A DNA stretch of 64,000 bases from Thinopyrum elongatum (lineage: Eukaryota > Streptophyta > Magnoliopsida > Poales > Poaceae): the NCBI GenBank assembly GCA_011799875.1, contig CM022301.1, forward strand, positions 213,549,888 to 213,613,887. The letters run 5' to 3'. Numbering within the stretch: position 1 is the stretch's first letter; each line of letters begins with the position of its first letter. The translations under genes and the position numbers were made by a program. Of this stretch, positions 1 to 9,432 are shown piece after piece. The notes under the pieces were generated by a model that did no database searches, was not told the DNA's origin, and worked only from the letters and a program-made list of their open reading frames with translations.

Positions 1-1219
1 CTCGCTGGAGCAGCGCAATTGCACTGCCTCGAACGGCATCCGTACGTACGGGAGGAACGCAGAGCAGCCGACTGCTAGGTCCAGTCACACGATCGAGCAA
101 AGTTGAAGTGGCTAGATGCAACACATGCAAACCCTAGCGGTGCAATGATTTAAGATCATCCGTCGAACCGCAATTAGTACCAACCCCTTCCACTTATATA
201 GGTGTTTGTCATGGGCTCAACACATGAGGCCCACTAGGATTCTTTGGCCCATAGTTACTCGGCCCAGATCCAAGTTCAAGTCAGATCAAAACCAACATGT
301 GAAGTCGGATTCGGCCTTGTAGGTTCCTTCCCTTAAGTGTGCGACCCCTTAGGTTCAAGTCGACTTGGTTGCAGGTCGACTCACATCCGATCTGCTCAGT
401 TCGTAGTGGCGTCTAACAAAATGTGTCAACCTCCAAGTTAACAATGAATACGGTTTGACCTACCTATACAACGTGTCACACTTCTGTTCCTTTTGCCTCA
501 CAATATGTGTTCTTGGGCTCAAGGCGAACCCGTAATCCTTGTTCCAGCCCGGCCTCTTTCTTGTCCTGTGATGCAGACGTACAAACCGGATTATCTCATA
601 ATCCCTATCGCATGGCCATGCTTTATTCAAGTCGGATCACACGTGAGCCCAGAGCATATCTCTCCAAGTCGAAGGGGTAAACCCCTTCTTGCTCGACGAT
701 GTCTTGTGACATTGGTATGGACAAGTCTGAAACCTACCTTTGTAATTACCTTGTTACGGAGTAGTGTTTGATTGGTCCAAAATAGTTCGATCAGTATCCC
801 GAGTCCATGCGCTGACCTAAGATCTAAGACATAGAATGCTACTCTGTACTAGTGACTAACAAATGACCTATTGTTCCGTCTCGTGGTTGGGTCTATCCGA
901 CTTCCATCTGAGCTGGCTCCTAGTCTCTCGTAGCCGACCTCAGATCCAATGAGGTCCGTGTAACCCGGCTAGCATCAAATGCTACATGGCTAGTGAGACT
1001 AAGCCATCCATCGTGTTCTTTGCCGGTCTAGTTTGATGTGAGTCCACACATCACTTCCCGAAGAAGGACTATTTAGAACGTATCATACAATGTAAGATCT
1101 CACAGACAAGTCACATACTTGCCGACATGCATCATTGATATCGTGCAAGGACTATATTGATTCATAAACACATAGAAAATACAATCACATGTGATTGCTC
1201 CCAGGGCATATCTCCAACA
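1..1219 (-). mobile_element. Partial Copia-type LTR, truncated by the window edge
   Basis: Read on the minus strand, the sequence opens at 1219 with TGTTGGAGATATGCCCTGGG, the classic 5' start of Triticeae Copia LTRs (compare TGTTGGAAATATGCCC of element C in this window). The LTR continues leftward for at least 1.2 kb, with a TATA motif about 1.02 kb in, and does not end before base 1. The internal region must lie outside the window, or this is a solo LTR. No coding sequence is visible. The ORFs inside it are chance frames. The family is only assigned to Copia by the terminal motif. Confidence 0.7.
193..202 (-). promoter_or_regulatory. TATA box of the left-edge LTR
   Basis: On the minus strand the motif CCTATATAAG lies about 1.02 kb from the LTR start, where a U3 promoter is expected. 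It is followed on that strand by GC-richer transcribed sequence. This is inferred from position and motif only. Confidence 0.45.
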
Positions 1220-1735
1220 GGTTAGAGGTGGAGGGAGGTGGCCGATGCAGAGTCGAGGACGACCTCGTCCGTCCCAGAGGAGGAAAGCGAACGACCAAGC
1301 GTGGAGATCGAGGCTGGCATGGCCACCGGCATCAGATCCAGCACTGAGCGAGCACTGTCGACTCGAGGATCTGTCTTTGCCCCGCGGAAAGGAACCAAGG
1401 TGCCCGGGGGAGGCGCACCGGCCTGAACAACGAAGGGGGGAGCTTGTGGAGGGGGTGGTAGTGGGACTGGCGGCGCGGAAGCGGGGTGGTCGCCCATGCG
1501 GTTGCCTCACCCTGGCCACTCCAATGAAAACATTTTTCATGAGAATTCCAAATTGGCACCACACTTTGCCGCACTTGAGATAATTGTCACATTTTGCTCT
1601 GGACCAATTTGCATGAAAAGAACCATGCCAGAAGTGTGGCTGCAAACCAAACAATGGGCTAACCCAGGTCAAATTTGCCTAACGCGTGACATGGCAAGCT
1701 TAGTATACCAATCAAACACACCCTAACACCACAAC
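1220..1735. other. Unassigned sequence with a possible MITE end near 1723
   Basis: 1220-1500 is GC-rich with overlapping open frames on both strands and no recognisable domain. 1500-1723 read on the minus strand begins GGGTGTGTTTGATTGG, the type of terminus found on Tourist/PIF-like elements, and is followed by TAA at 1724-1726, a possible 3-bp target site. The opposite end is not seen, perhaps removed when the LTR at 1-1219 inserted. The call is tentative. Confidence 0.25.
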
Positions 1736-3648
1736 CCTAGACAGGGACGTCCAATCAGTTTCCCGGACATGCATGCCGCGCTGATGATGTGGCTCGGCAT
1801 CTCATATCACTACCTCTTTCTGCCAATGCCTTGCCCTCCAGAACTCCAGATTGGTCGCGTGGCGCTTTGTTAATCGGCAAAGCAATAAGGCAGCGATCAC
1901 AGTTCGCATCATGATCCTCGAAAGATGATAGATAGATATGTGCTACTCAGATATACCAATTTATATGTGAATCATTCAGTAAAGAAGATGCATATGTGCA
2001 GATTATTAGTCGCCCCCCTTTCCGTCTCTGGATGCGAAATGATCGGCGCAAGGAATCAAATCTAGCACCCACGCACTCACTCAGCAGCAGCGTTCGGCGG
2101 CAGGAGAAGACCATTTTCTTCCACCTCCGATCGATTGTCGCCAGCTAACCGGAAAGCGTCTGAAAGTGCAGCATGACAAGTACAGCACGGCCACACTCTT
2201 TTATTCCAGAGTAGAGTCTCGGCTGGTTAGTTCCGTCTGCCGACTGTTCCGCGTTATCTGAGCAGTGGCACGGCGATGGTTGGCTGATGGGCGTTGGTTC
2301 CGTTTCGGGCAAGTGATCAACGGCCTTTCCTGTGCATGCACTTGTTTTTGCTTTCTACCATATAGACCAACCAAATCCTGTGGCCGGCCTAATAATTATA
2401 TATACAATAATGCAATCTGGTTGTTAGTGAGTGCTTGTATGCATATTTGTCAGAAGAATAATTGTTCTATTTCCTTTTTTTTAGTGAATGATCACTGCCA
2501 GTTACCTGTGTTGCAAATGGCTTAGCACTAGCGTGGGTAAGATTGTTCGTGCTCTCTCGCCCATTCAGTCCACGAGAGGACATGCATGCACTCTTTATTT
2601 ATTTTTTTGCGGGTGCATGCACTCGTATGTGTGTTTACATGCACGCACACGTAAGTGACGCCGACGAGCCCCTAGCGTATCCTGGTAGTGGTAGGTTTGT
2701 ATATCTTCAAAGTGCTCAATAGTCAATGCCCAACTCTAGCGTGGACGCAAGCCAAAGATTTCATGCCATGCAAGTAAACGCTTTTAACTCTCTTCTACCG
2801 CGCATGCATGGGCCTAACTGGCTGACCCGCTGTGTGCCCTTATGCCCACTACAGTGACGCTACAGTGATCTGCACGATGACTTTTGTTTCCCCGGGGAAT
2901 CTACACGATGGCCTGACTCTTTGTTTTTTTAGCCTCGGTTCCATGGATACATCCCATTCGTCGGTAGGCAGAGCCGCAGGAGACATGTTTTGCATATGTC
3001 TTCTTCCAAAGCTTTGCATCCGGAGTTGCGTGGAAGATAAGATCTAAGCAAATGAAATGGATTTCGCTTTCTGAAACCTACAAAAACAACCTAGTGATGC
3101 AGGGCACGAGCATCAGGTGCTGTTGGCGTCATCGTCGCATGAAAGCTCGGCACTACGCGTGGGCGGGATCGGTGCTACGTGCTGGCGAGAAACTGTGGCT
3201 TGGCGAGAGCTCGGTCGATCGGTGCGCGCGCTGAATGGCGATCTCTTTCGATCCGGCCGGAAAGGCGAGGCGTGGAAAATGAAGGGAAAGATGGTGGATG
3301 AGCACGGGGGGGAATGAAACGACCGGTGCATCATGCAAAAGGCGCCGCCGACGACGGAAAGGGTGGAGCACAAAGGCGGGCGGGATTCTCGGTTAACCTC
3401 GTTGCTCGTGGGTGGTGATCATCAGATCACCCTCACACCATGGTGTCTCATCCCATCCAAGAGGGGCCCTTGAGCACAAACAGTTTTTCCTTGGTTGCGT
3501 TCTTGTCGGCGATTTTTTTTCTCTTTTTCTCTTGTTTTTTTTTTTGAAATCCTCTTTTTCTCTTGTTGAAGGGTCGGGCGGGCCCATGATTAGGAAAGTG
3601 TGCATTCATATTTTAAGATTGATTTACACTCTTTTTACCTTCTAGTTT
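1736..3648. other. Low-copy-looking intergenic stretch, no gene supported
   Basis: About 1.9 kb without a convincing coding region. Open frames are short (60-86 codons), overlap on both strands and lack recognisable motifs. Composition is mixed, with T-runs near 2590, 3520 and 3540 and GC-rich blocks near 3120-3380. Nothing in it repeats elsewhere in the window. It could be gene-flanking DNA, but no exon, splice signal or promoter can be argued from sequence alone. Confidence 0.4.
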
Positions 3649-4115
3649 CATGTTTTTTTTCAAGAAACTTTCGATCTATTCATTTTCAATCATGGCAATT
3701 CAACGAACATCAGAAATGATAAAAATTACACCCAGGTCCGTAGACCACCTAGCGACGACTACAAGCATTGAAGCGAGTCAAAGGCGCGCCGCCGTCATTG
3801 CCCCTCCTTGATCAGAGCCGGGCAAAACTTGTTGTAGTAGACAGTCAGGAAGTCTTCGTGTTAAGACCCCATAGGACCAGCACAGGAGAACAACAACCAT
3901 CGCCGATGAAGAGTAGTGTAGATCGGAAGGATCTAACCTGAAGAGACACAAACGTAGACGAACCACGATCCGCCGGGGACACATCTTCACACGCCGACCG
4001 ACGATACTAGATACACCACCAAGACGGGGGCTAGATGCGGAGAACCTTATTCTATCTTCAGATAGCCGCCGTTGTCTCGTCTTCCTGAACAGGACACAAA
4101 CCCTATCAAAACTCG
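3649..4115 (-). mobile_element. LINE-like or other retroposon 3' fragment with poly(T) end
   Basis: A run of T at 3651-3660 (poly(A) on the minus strand) is followed by a GC-richer body to about 4115, as for the 3' end of a non-LTR retroposon in minus orientation. I recognise the body as a dispersed Triticeae repeat from general familiarity, not from a search. Its right end coincides with loss of the outer part of the inverted repeat of the element at 4117-5047, so it probably inserted there or replaced that end. The 143-codon minus frame across 3778-4209 runs through the junction and is not a real gene. Confidence 0.4.
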
Positions 4116-4233
4116 AAGCAACATTTAGCAAAAAAAACTCATTTTTATTCAATTTAGCGAAACTTGTGACCAAGATTACCCCTTCTTGATTTTTCTGTTG
4201 ACCATGCATGCCACGTCTACGGGTTATTTATTA

Positions 4234-4356
4234 CTCCCTCCGTCTCAAAATTCTTGTCTTAAATTCGTCTAGATACGGATGTATCTAATACTAAAACATG
4301 ACTTGATACATCGGTATTTAGACAAATTTAAGACAAGAATTTTGGGACGGAGGGAG
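4234..4356. mobile_element. Stowaway MITE (Tc1/mariner type)
   Basis: The element is 123 bp, bounded by CTCCCTCCGTCT and its near-perfect inverted copy GGGACGGAGGGAG, with TA duplications at 4232-4233 and 4357-4358. The arms pair over about 50 bp each, so the transcript would form a long hairpin. The CTCCCTCCGT terminus and TA target site are diagnostic of Stowaway. It has no coding capacity and depends on mariner transposase in trans. Confidence 0.95.
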
Positions 4357-4442
4357 TATTTGTTTTGTTTGCTTCGGTTTTGGAGGCTCTAACCGAATAA
4401 GGTAGCCGTGTGTCTGCATGTACATCAAACCGCACCGCATGT

Positions 4443-4747
4443 TGCGAACCAACTTGTGGTTGGATGGTTAGAGGGACCGTGGTATCTCCAGCCCACCAGG
4501 GTTCAAGTCCTGGTGCTCGCATTTATTCCTGGATTTATTTTAGGATTTCTGGCGATGCGCATTCAGTGGTAGGAGACGTTTCCGTCGACGACGAGGTGCC
4601 TACGATGACTTCGTAAATTTCAAGATGATATGCTGGCTCATTCTTTCGGAGGTGCTCATAGGGATAGGATGTGCGTGTGTGCGTTCATAGGGGTGAGTGT
4701 ATGCACGTGTATATGAGCGCTTGCATATGTACTGTGTTAAAAAAAAT
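4443..4747 (+). mobile_element. Au-type SINE, full length with 14-bp target duplication
   Basis: The tRNA-derived head carries an A-box-like stretch (about 4458-4472) and a perfect B box GGTTCAAGTCC (4500-4510). The body ends in a GTGT-rich tract and a short A tail (4740-4747). It is flanked by perfect direct repeats ACCGCACCGCATGT at 4429-4442 and 4748-4761, showing LINE-machinery insertion. The body matches the Au SINE known from Aegilops and wheat, as recalled. It is a retroposon with no protein. Confidence 0.9.
4458..4510 (+). promoter_or_regulatory. Internal Pol III promoter (A and B boxes) of the Au SINE
   Basis: An A-box-like TGGTTGGATGGTTAGAGG lies about 30 bp before a consensus B box GGTTCAAGTCC at 4500-4510, the spacing of a tRNA-derived internal promoter. 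The intact B box suggests it could still bind TFIIIC. Actual transcription cannot be judged from the sequence. Confidence 0.75.
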
Positions 4748-5047
4748 ACCGCACCGCATGTCACCACAGCCTGACTGGTCTGGCTTCGGCGGCACACGCG
4801 ACCACCCTGGGCGGTTCGGTGCAAGGTCAGACACGGCTAGCCAGCTCGGTTGGAGTCTCCAAAAACCAAAGCAAGCAGGAAAATATAAAAAATTCGCAAA
4901 CATTGCATACAGAGTTAGTACAAAAAACAAAAATGGGGTAATTTATATCACAAGTTTCGCTAAATTGATTAAAATTTAAGGATTTCTGCTAAATGGGGTA
5001 AAAGCTGTCACAAACGTACAACTAGGGTGTAAAAAATTGAATTCACT

Positions 5048-5415
5048 AAAATTTTAAAGGCTAAAATTTTCAAACAACCTAAACTCTTGTTTTTGTCATT
5101 ATACTTGATTATAGCACCATATCACACTAATTGCATAATACTATATAAAAGTTATAACCCAAAATTGTACATAACATGGATTCATATAATTAATCATGAC
5201 TTTAAATTTTTCAACGGATAGAAATACTAATTTTTCTATTTCCATTTTGTGAAAACAGTTAATATTCTTTTGACATATCAAAGTGGCAATTTTTTTTAGA
5301 AAGGACAGGAAACAGCAAAATAATGAGAAAGTGCTTCCGAATTATATGATAACTTCCCAGTCCTTGATGCTTTGTGAACGAGTGATGATGTCCTCACCTG
5401 AAAATTGCAAGAAAA
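5048..5415. other. AT-rich stretch, nothing recognised
   Basis: AT-rich DNA between the MULE-like element and the tandem duplication. There is no open frame with recognisable content and no repeat shared with other parts of the window. Confidence 0.4.
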
Positions 5416-5989
5416 TTCCCTTTTGTTGAATATAAAAGCATGAATTTGGGAAATCCAAATGATCTGAGCCATCCAACCACCTATATTTAACGTCTCACAC
5501 TGGTCCAATGATGTATCCATGGTCCATCACATCATTAATAATTTGTAAACACGTTAATTGCATTAATTGAAATTTTGAAATGTCATTAATTACATTAAAC
5601 CCAATTAATCTTGTAATCAACATTAATTCCGGATAATCTTGGAGATAATATTACTGTCAAACTAGACGTGCATGCACCTACATCCAAATAATTCCATTTT
5701 GTTGAATATAAAATTGAGCACGAGTTTGGTGGATCCAAATAATCTGAGTCATCCAATCACCTATATCCAATGTCTCACATTGCTCAAATGATAAATCCAT
5801 CACATCATCAATAATTTAGAAACATGTTAATTGCATTATTCGTAATTTGGAAATGACATTAATTCCATTAATCATACTTAGAAAATAACATTAATTGCAT
5901 TAAACACAATTAATCTTGAAAACAACATCAATTGCAGTTAATTCTGAAAATAATATTATTGTCAAACGGGACATAAGTGCACGTACACA
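5416..5989. repeat. Diverged tandem duplication, two units of about 280-300 bp
   Basis: Unit 1 (5416-5690) and unit 2 (5691-5989) are in direct orientation. Both start ATTCC.TTTTGTTGAATATAAAA, contain CCATCCAA.CACCTATAT and a block of ATTAATTGCATTAA-type motifs, and end with a TATTGTCAAAC-like motif. They differ by many substitutions and small indels, so the duplication is old. No coding capacity is seen and the origin is unknown. Confidence 0.75.
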
Positions 5990-7075
5990 ATTAGATTACT
6001 AGTGTGAGGAGGGTCCAATTTTGACAGCAGGAGAAATATGATTGCCTGCATTACGCCCAACCAGGCCCGCGTGGGAAGGAAATGGACTGTTTGGTTACTT
6101 GTGTTTACTGTTTGGCCTGCATCGCATGATTTTTAAATCACCTCGCAGCCAGGCCCGCTAAGAACGTCCAAATCGGCAGTTTTTTCATGGCCAGGCCCGC
6201 GAGATGCATGTGGGCGGCGGCTACACGCTCTAGAAGTCGCGTTGTTTCCCGAAGCGCCGACAATAATTACCCTCACCGCTCTCTTTCCCTTCTCTCCACT
6301 CTCCCACTCTCACACCGGCGACAGCGATCAGTGGATCGGAGAACAGCAAGGCGACCACTGTCCTCCATCACCAGCATCAGCAACATCACCCACGACACTT
6401 CGGCAATGGCGGTAACCCCTATTTTCACCTCTCACTTACTATTTCGCATTCCATCCGCGTTTAGATTCGGTACGTGTAATCCATCCGCGTTCTAGGGGAA
6501 TGGAGAATGGGGGTAAATAGCCATAGGATTGATCAGAACTTGTTCATGAGTATTAAGTAGCGATGGATTTAGGGTTCCAATCCGGATTGAGTACAAGGCG
6601 AATGGGGATTGGGGGTTAATCTTACATAGTAGCTTCAAATCCTAGCCCCGGCGACCCTGGAGGCGCTTGGAGCGGCGGGGACCCTTGCCCTTGTTGTTGT
6701 CCTCCGGCTGGACCATAGCATGCGTAGTTTTCACCATTGTCCTCGCCGTCTTCCAGATCGATTGGCAAAGTATGGTGGCCTGGCTCCGGCGCCCTAGTCA
6801 CCATCTCCACCGCTTATTCTTCCGCCTCCGGCTCCAAGTGGTGATCTCCGGTGCCGCCAAAGTCCTATTCCAGAAAGCTGCGGCACGCTGGTCTTGAGGA
6901 GCCTTGTACTCCCTGTACTTGGCCCACCTTGTACTGGTGCAGTGACATGTTATACAAACGGTTTTTACCCCATTTCCGCGATAGAGTTTTAAACCGTCAC
7001 CTTGCATGTGTGTGTGATATGGGTGTCCTTCGCACCAGACCCAGTAACCATCGACGATAGGGAGTAGGAATGCAT
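5990..7075. other. Probable internal part of a DNA transposon, no intact gene
   Basis: A pyrimidine-rich leader (6270-6310) is followed by an ATG directly preceding a GT splice-donor-like site (near 6406-6414). On the minus strand around 6840-6960 there is a short exon-like frame with aromatic and basic residues. These suggest remnants of a transposon gene, but nothing can be assembled into a protein. The downstream DNA (7076-7641) looks like CACTA subterminal sequence. Confidence 0.3.
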
Positions 7076-7641
7076 ACGTTTTGTAGAACTAAGGGTATGC
7101 GATGCCCGCATCTATCCCAAATGTGAGTCGTCACACAACTGGTTGTGATATATCAAATTTCTCAAACGCTCCATCCTTGCTACTCGTGTGGGTTGGCATT
7201 ACCATCGCACGCGCTATTCTGTGATGCAACATTTACGATGCGCGCCCCATCACAAATAGTTCACGATTGAAAGCGTGTATGATAAGGAGACTATCACACA
7301 CATTTACATTTCCTGCACTCTATGCGATTGGATGTAAGAGTGCATATAGTTGTCCTTATAAAACTGTATGCGAAGCTTGAATATATCCCACACGTGCTCT
7401 GTCCATGAACGTTTGTGATATATAAAATGTCCCAAATGATTCATTCGTAGTATCCGTGTTGGATGAAGGCCTGTCGCACAAGTTCTTCTATGAGCAACAT
7501 TTATGATGCACACGACATCATAAACAGTTCATGATTGCAAAGCGTGTGTGTCAAGGAGACCATCACAAACATTTAATAAGAAGGAATTGTGTGCAATGCT
7601 GTTGTTAATCTCACACGTTTTCTCTTGGTTGATCATGTGTG
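7076..7641. repeat. CACTA-like subterminal repeat region, left part
   Basis: Dense short motifs of the type TGTGATATAT, ATCGCACRCG, GCAACATTTAYGATGC and AAAGCGTGTRTG recur, and the whole block appears twice with offset about 275 bp (about 7100-7310 and 7375-7595). Such arrays of short reiterated motifs are typical of subterminal regions of plant CACTA elements, where the TNPA-type protein binds. The region is cut at 7641 by insertion A and resumes at 23754. No CACTA terminus was found, so the class assignment is inference. Confidence 0.45.
7637..7641. repeat. Target-site duplication of element A, left copy
   Basis: GTGTG abuts the LTR end at 7642 and is repeated exactly at 23749-23753 after the other LTR. 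This defines element A as a single integrase-mediated insertion. Confidence 0.9.
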
Positions 7642-9399
7642 TGTTGGGAATCGTTGCATGGAAAAAAAAATCTACGCACACGCAATGATCTATCCATGGA
7701 GATGCATAGCATAGAGGGGGAGAGTGTGTCTACGTACCCTTGTAGACCGTAAGCGGAAGCGTTTCACAACGCGGTTGATGTAGTCGAACTTCTTCGCGCT
7801 TCAACCGATCAAGTACCGAACGCACGGCACCTCCGCGTTCTGCACACGTTCAGCTCGGTGACGTCCCTCGCCTTCTTGATCCAGCAAGACATCGAGGTAG
7901 TAGATGAGTTCCGTCAGCACGACGACGTGGTGATGGTGATGGTGAAGTGATCTCCGCAGGGCTTCGCCTAAGCACTACGAAAATATGACCGGGGGTGTAA
8001 ACGGTGGAGGGGGGCGCCGCACACGGCTAGGCAATTGTCTGGTGTGTGCTAGGCGCCCCCCTCCCAAATAAATATAGGTGGGAGGGGGAGGGGAGAGGCC
8101 AGGAGGCGCCCCAAGTAGGACCGAATCCTACTTGGGCTCCTCCCAACCAGTGCGCCCCCCCTGCCATATATATCGGAGGGGGAAGGAAAGGGGGGAGAGG
8201 TGGAAGGAAGGGGGAATCCTATTCCCTTTCTTTCCTTTCCTCCTTCCCCTTTCCTTCTCCACCTTGGCCAGCCCATATGGGGGGCGCACCAGCCCCTTGT
8301 GGCTGGTGTGTTTCCCCTCTTGGCCCATAAGGCCCATATCTTTTGCCGGGGGTGCCCGGAACCCCTTCCGGTGACCCGATAAGTACCCGGTGACCCCCGA
8401 AACACTTCCGGTGTCCGAATACCATCGTCCTATATATCAATCTTTACCTCTCGACCATTTCGAGACACCTCTTCATGTCCGTGATCTCATCCGGGACTTC
8501 GAACAACATTCGGTCACCAAATCACATAACTCATATAATACTATATCATCAACGAACGTTAAGCGTGCGGACCCTACGGGTTCGAGAACTATGTAGACAT
8601 GACCGAGACACCTCTCCGGTCAATAACCAATAGCGGAACCAAGATGCTCATATTGGCTCCTACATATTCTACGAAGATCTTTATCGGTCGAACCGTTATG
8701 ACAACATACGTAATTCCCTTTGTCCATCGGTATGTTACTTGCCCGAGATTCGATCGTCGGTATCTTCATACCTAGTTCAATCTCATTACCGGCAAGTCTC
8801 TTTACTCATTTCGTAATACATCACCTCGTGACCAACTCCGTAGTCGTTTGCTTGCAAGCTTATGATGTGTATTACCGAGAGGGCCCAGAGATACCTCTCC
8901 GAAACTCGGAGTGACAAATCCTAGTCTCGATCTATGCCAACTCAACAAATACCTTCGGAGATACCTGTAGAGCATATTTATAATCACCCAGTTACGTTGT
9001 GACGTTTGATAGCACACAAGGCACTCCTCCGGTATCCGAGAGTTGCATAATCTCATAGTCGAAGAATATGTATTTGACATGAAGAAAGCAATAGCAATAA
9101 AACTGAACGATCATTATGCTAAGCTAACGGATGGGTCTTGTCCATCACATCATTCTCCAAATGATGTGATCCCGTTATCAAATGACAACTCATGTCCATG
9201 GTCAGGAAACCTTAACCATCTTTGATCAACGAGCTAGTCTAGTAGAGGCTTACTAGGGACACGATGTTTTGTCTATGTATTCACACATGTATTATGGTTT
9301 CCGATTAATACAATTCTAGCATGAATAATAAACCTTTATCATGAATAAGGAAATATAAAATAACAACTTTATTATTGCCTCTAGGGCATATTTCCTTCA
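7642..9399 (-). repeat. 3' LTR of element A
   Basis: 1758 bp, closely similar to the LTR at 21990-23748. A TATA-like ATATATATGG on the minus strand (about 8166-8176) lies in a GC-rich block with poly-purine and poly-pyrimidine runs, the likely U3 promoter. The overlapping 60-118 codon frames at 8046-8440 and their copies at 22431-22788 are LTR sequence, not genes. Confidence 0.95.
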
Positions 9400-9410
9400 G
9401 TCTCCCACTT
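9400..9410 (-). other. Polypurine tract of element A
   Basis: On the minus strand AAGTGGGAGAC lies immediately before the 3' LTR start. The corresponding AAGTGGGAGAT of element C is at 55417-55427. It would prime plus-strand DNA synthesis. Confidence 0.8.
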
Positions 9411-9432
9411 GCACTAGAGTCAATAATCTAGA

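Larger units (their letters stand above)
4117..5047. mobile_element. Mutator-like (MULE) inverted-repeat element, left end eroded
   Basis: 4120-4197 and the reverse complement of 4920-4998 match along about 80 bp, sharing the core AATTTAGCGAAACTTGTGA. The right arm continues to about 5047, and that outer part resembles the terminal inverted repeat of the complete 9-bp-TSD element at 30084-31741: both read roughly GARTRAATTC, then TTTTTACNCCCTA, then TTTAGC. The left outer part is missing where the LINE-like repeat abuts. A Stowaway MITE (4234-4356) and an Au SINE (4443-4747) sit inside. No transposase is encoded, so it is a non-autonomous MITE-type MULE. Confidence 0.55.

Noticed and set aside
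3778..4209. 143-codon minus-strand frame
   Set aside because: It runs across the junction between a LINE-like repeat and a MULE arm, so it cannot be one gene.
4443..4530. tRNA-like sequence with A and B boxes
   Set aside because: It is the tRNA-derived head of an Au SINE with a body, A tail and target duplication, not a tRNA gene.
6187..6495. 102-codon plus-strand frame as a host gene
   Set aside because: No domain, low-complexity start, and splice-donor-like GT directly after a later ATG. It is better seen as a leader region of a transposon gene.
8046..8440. Overlapping 60-118 codon frames on both strands in a GC-rich block, repeated at 22431-22788
   Set aside because: They lie in both LTRs of element A at the same place and overlap in several frames. 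The composition reflects the U3 promoter block, not a gene.
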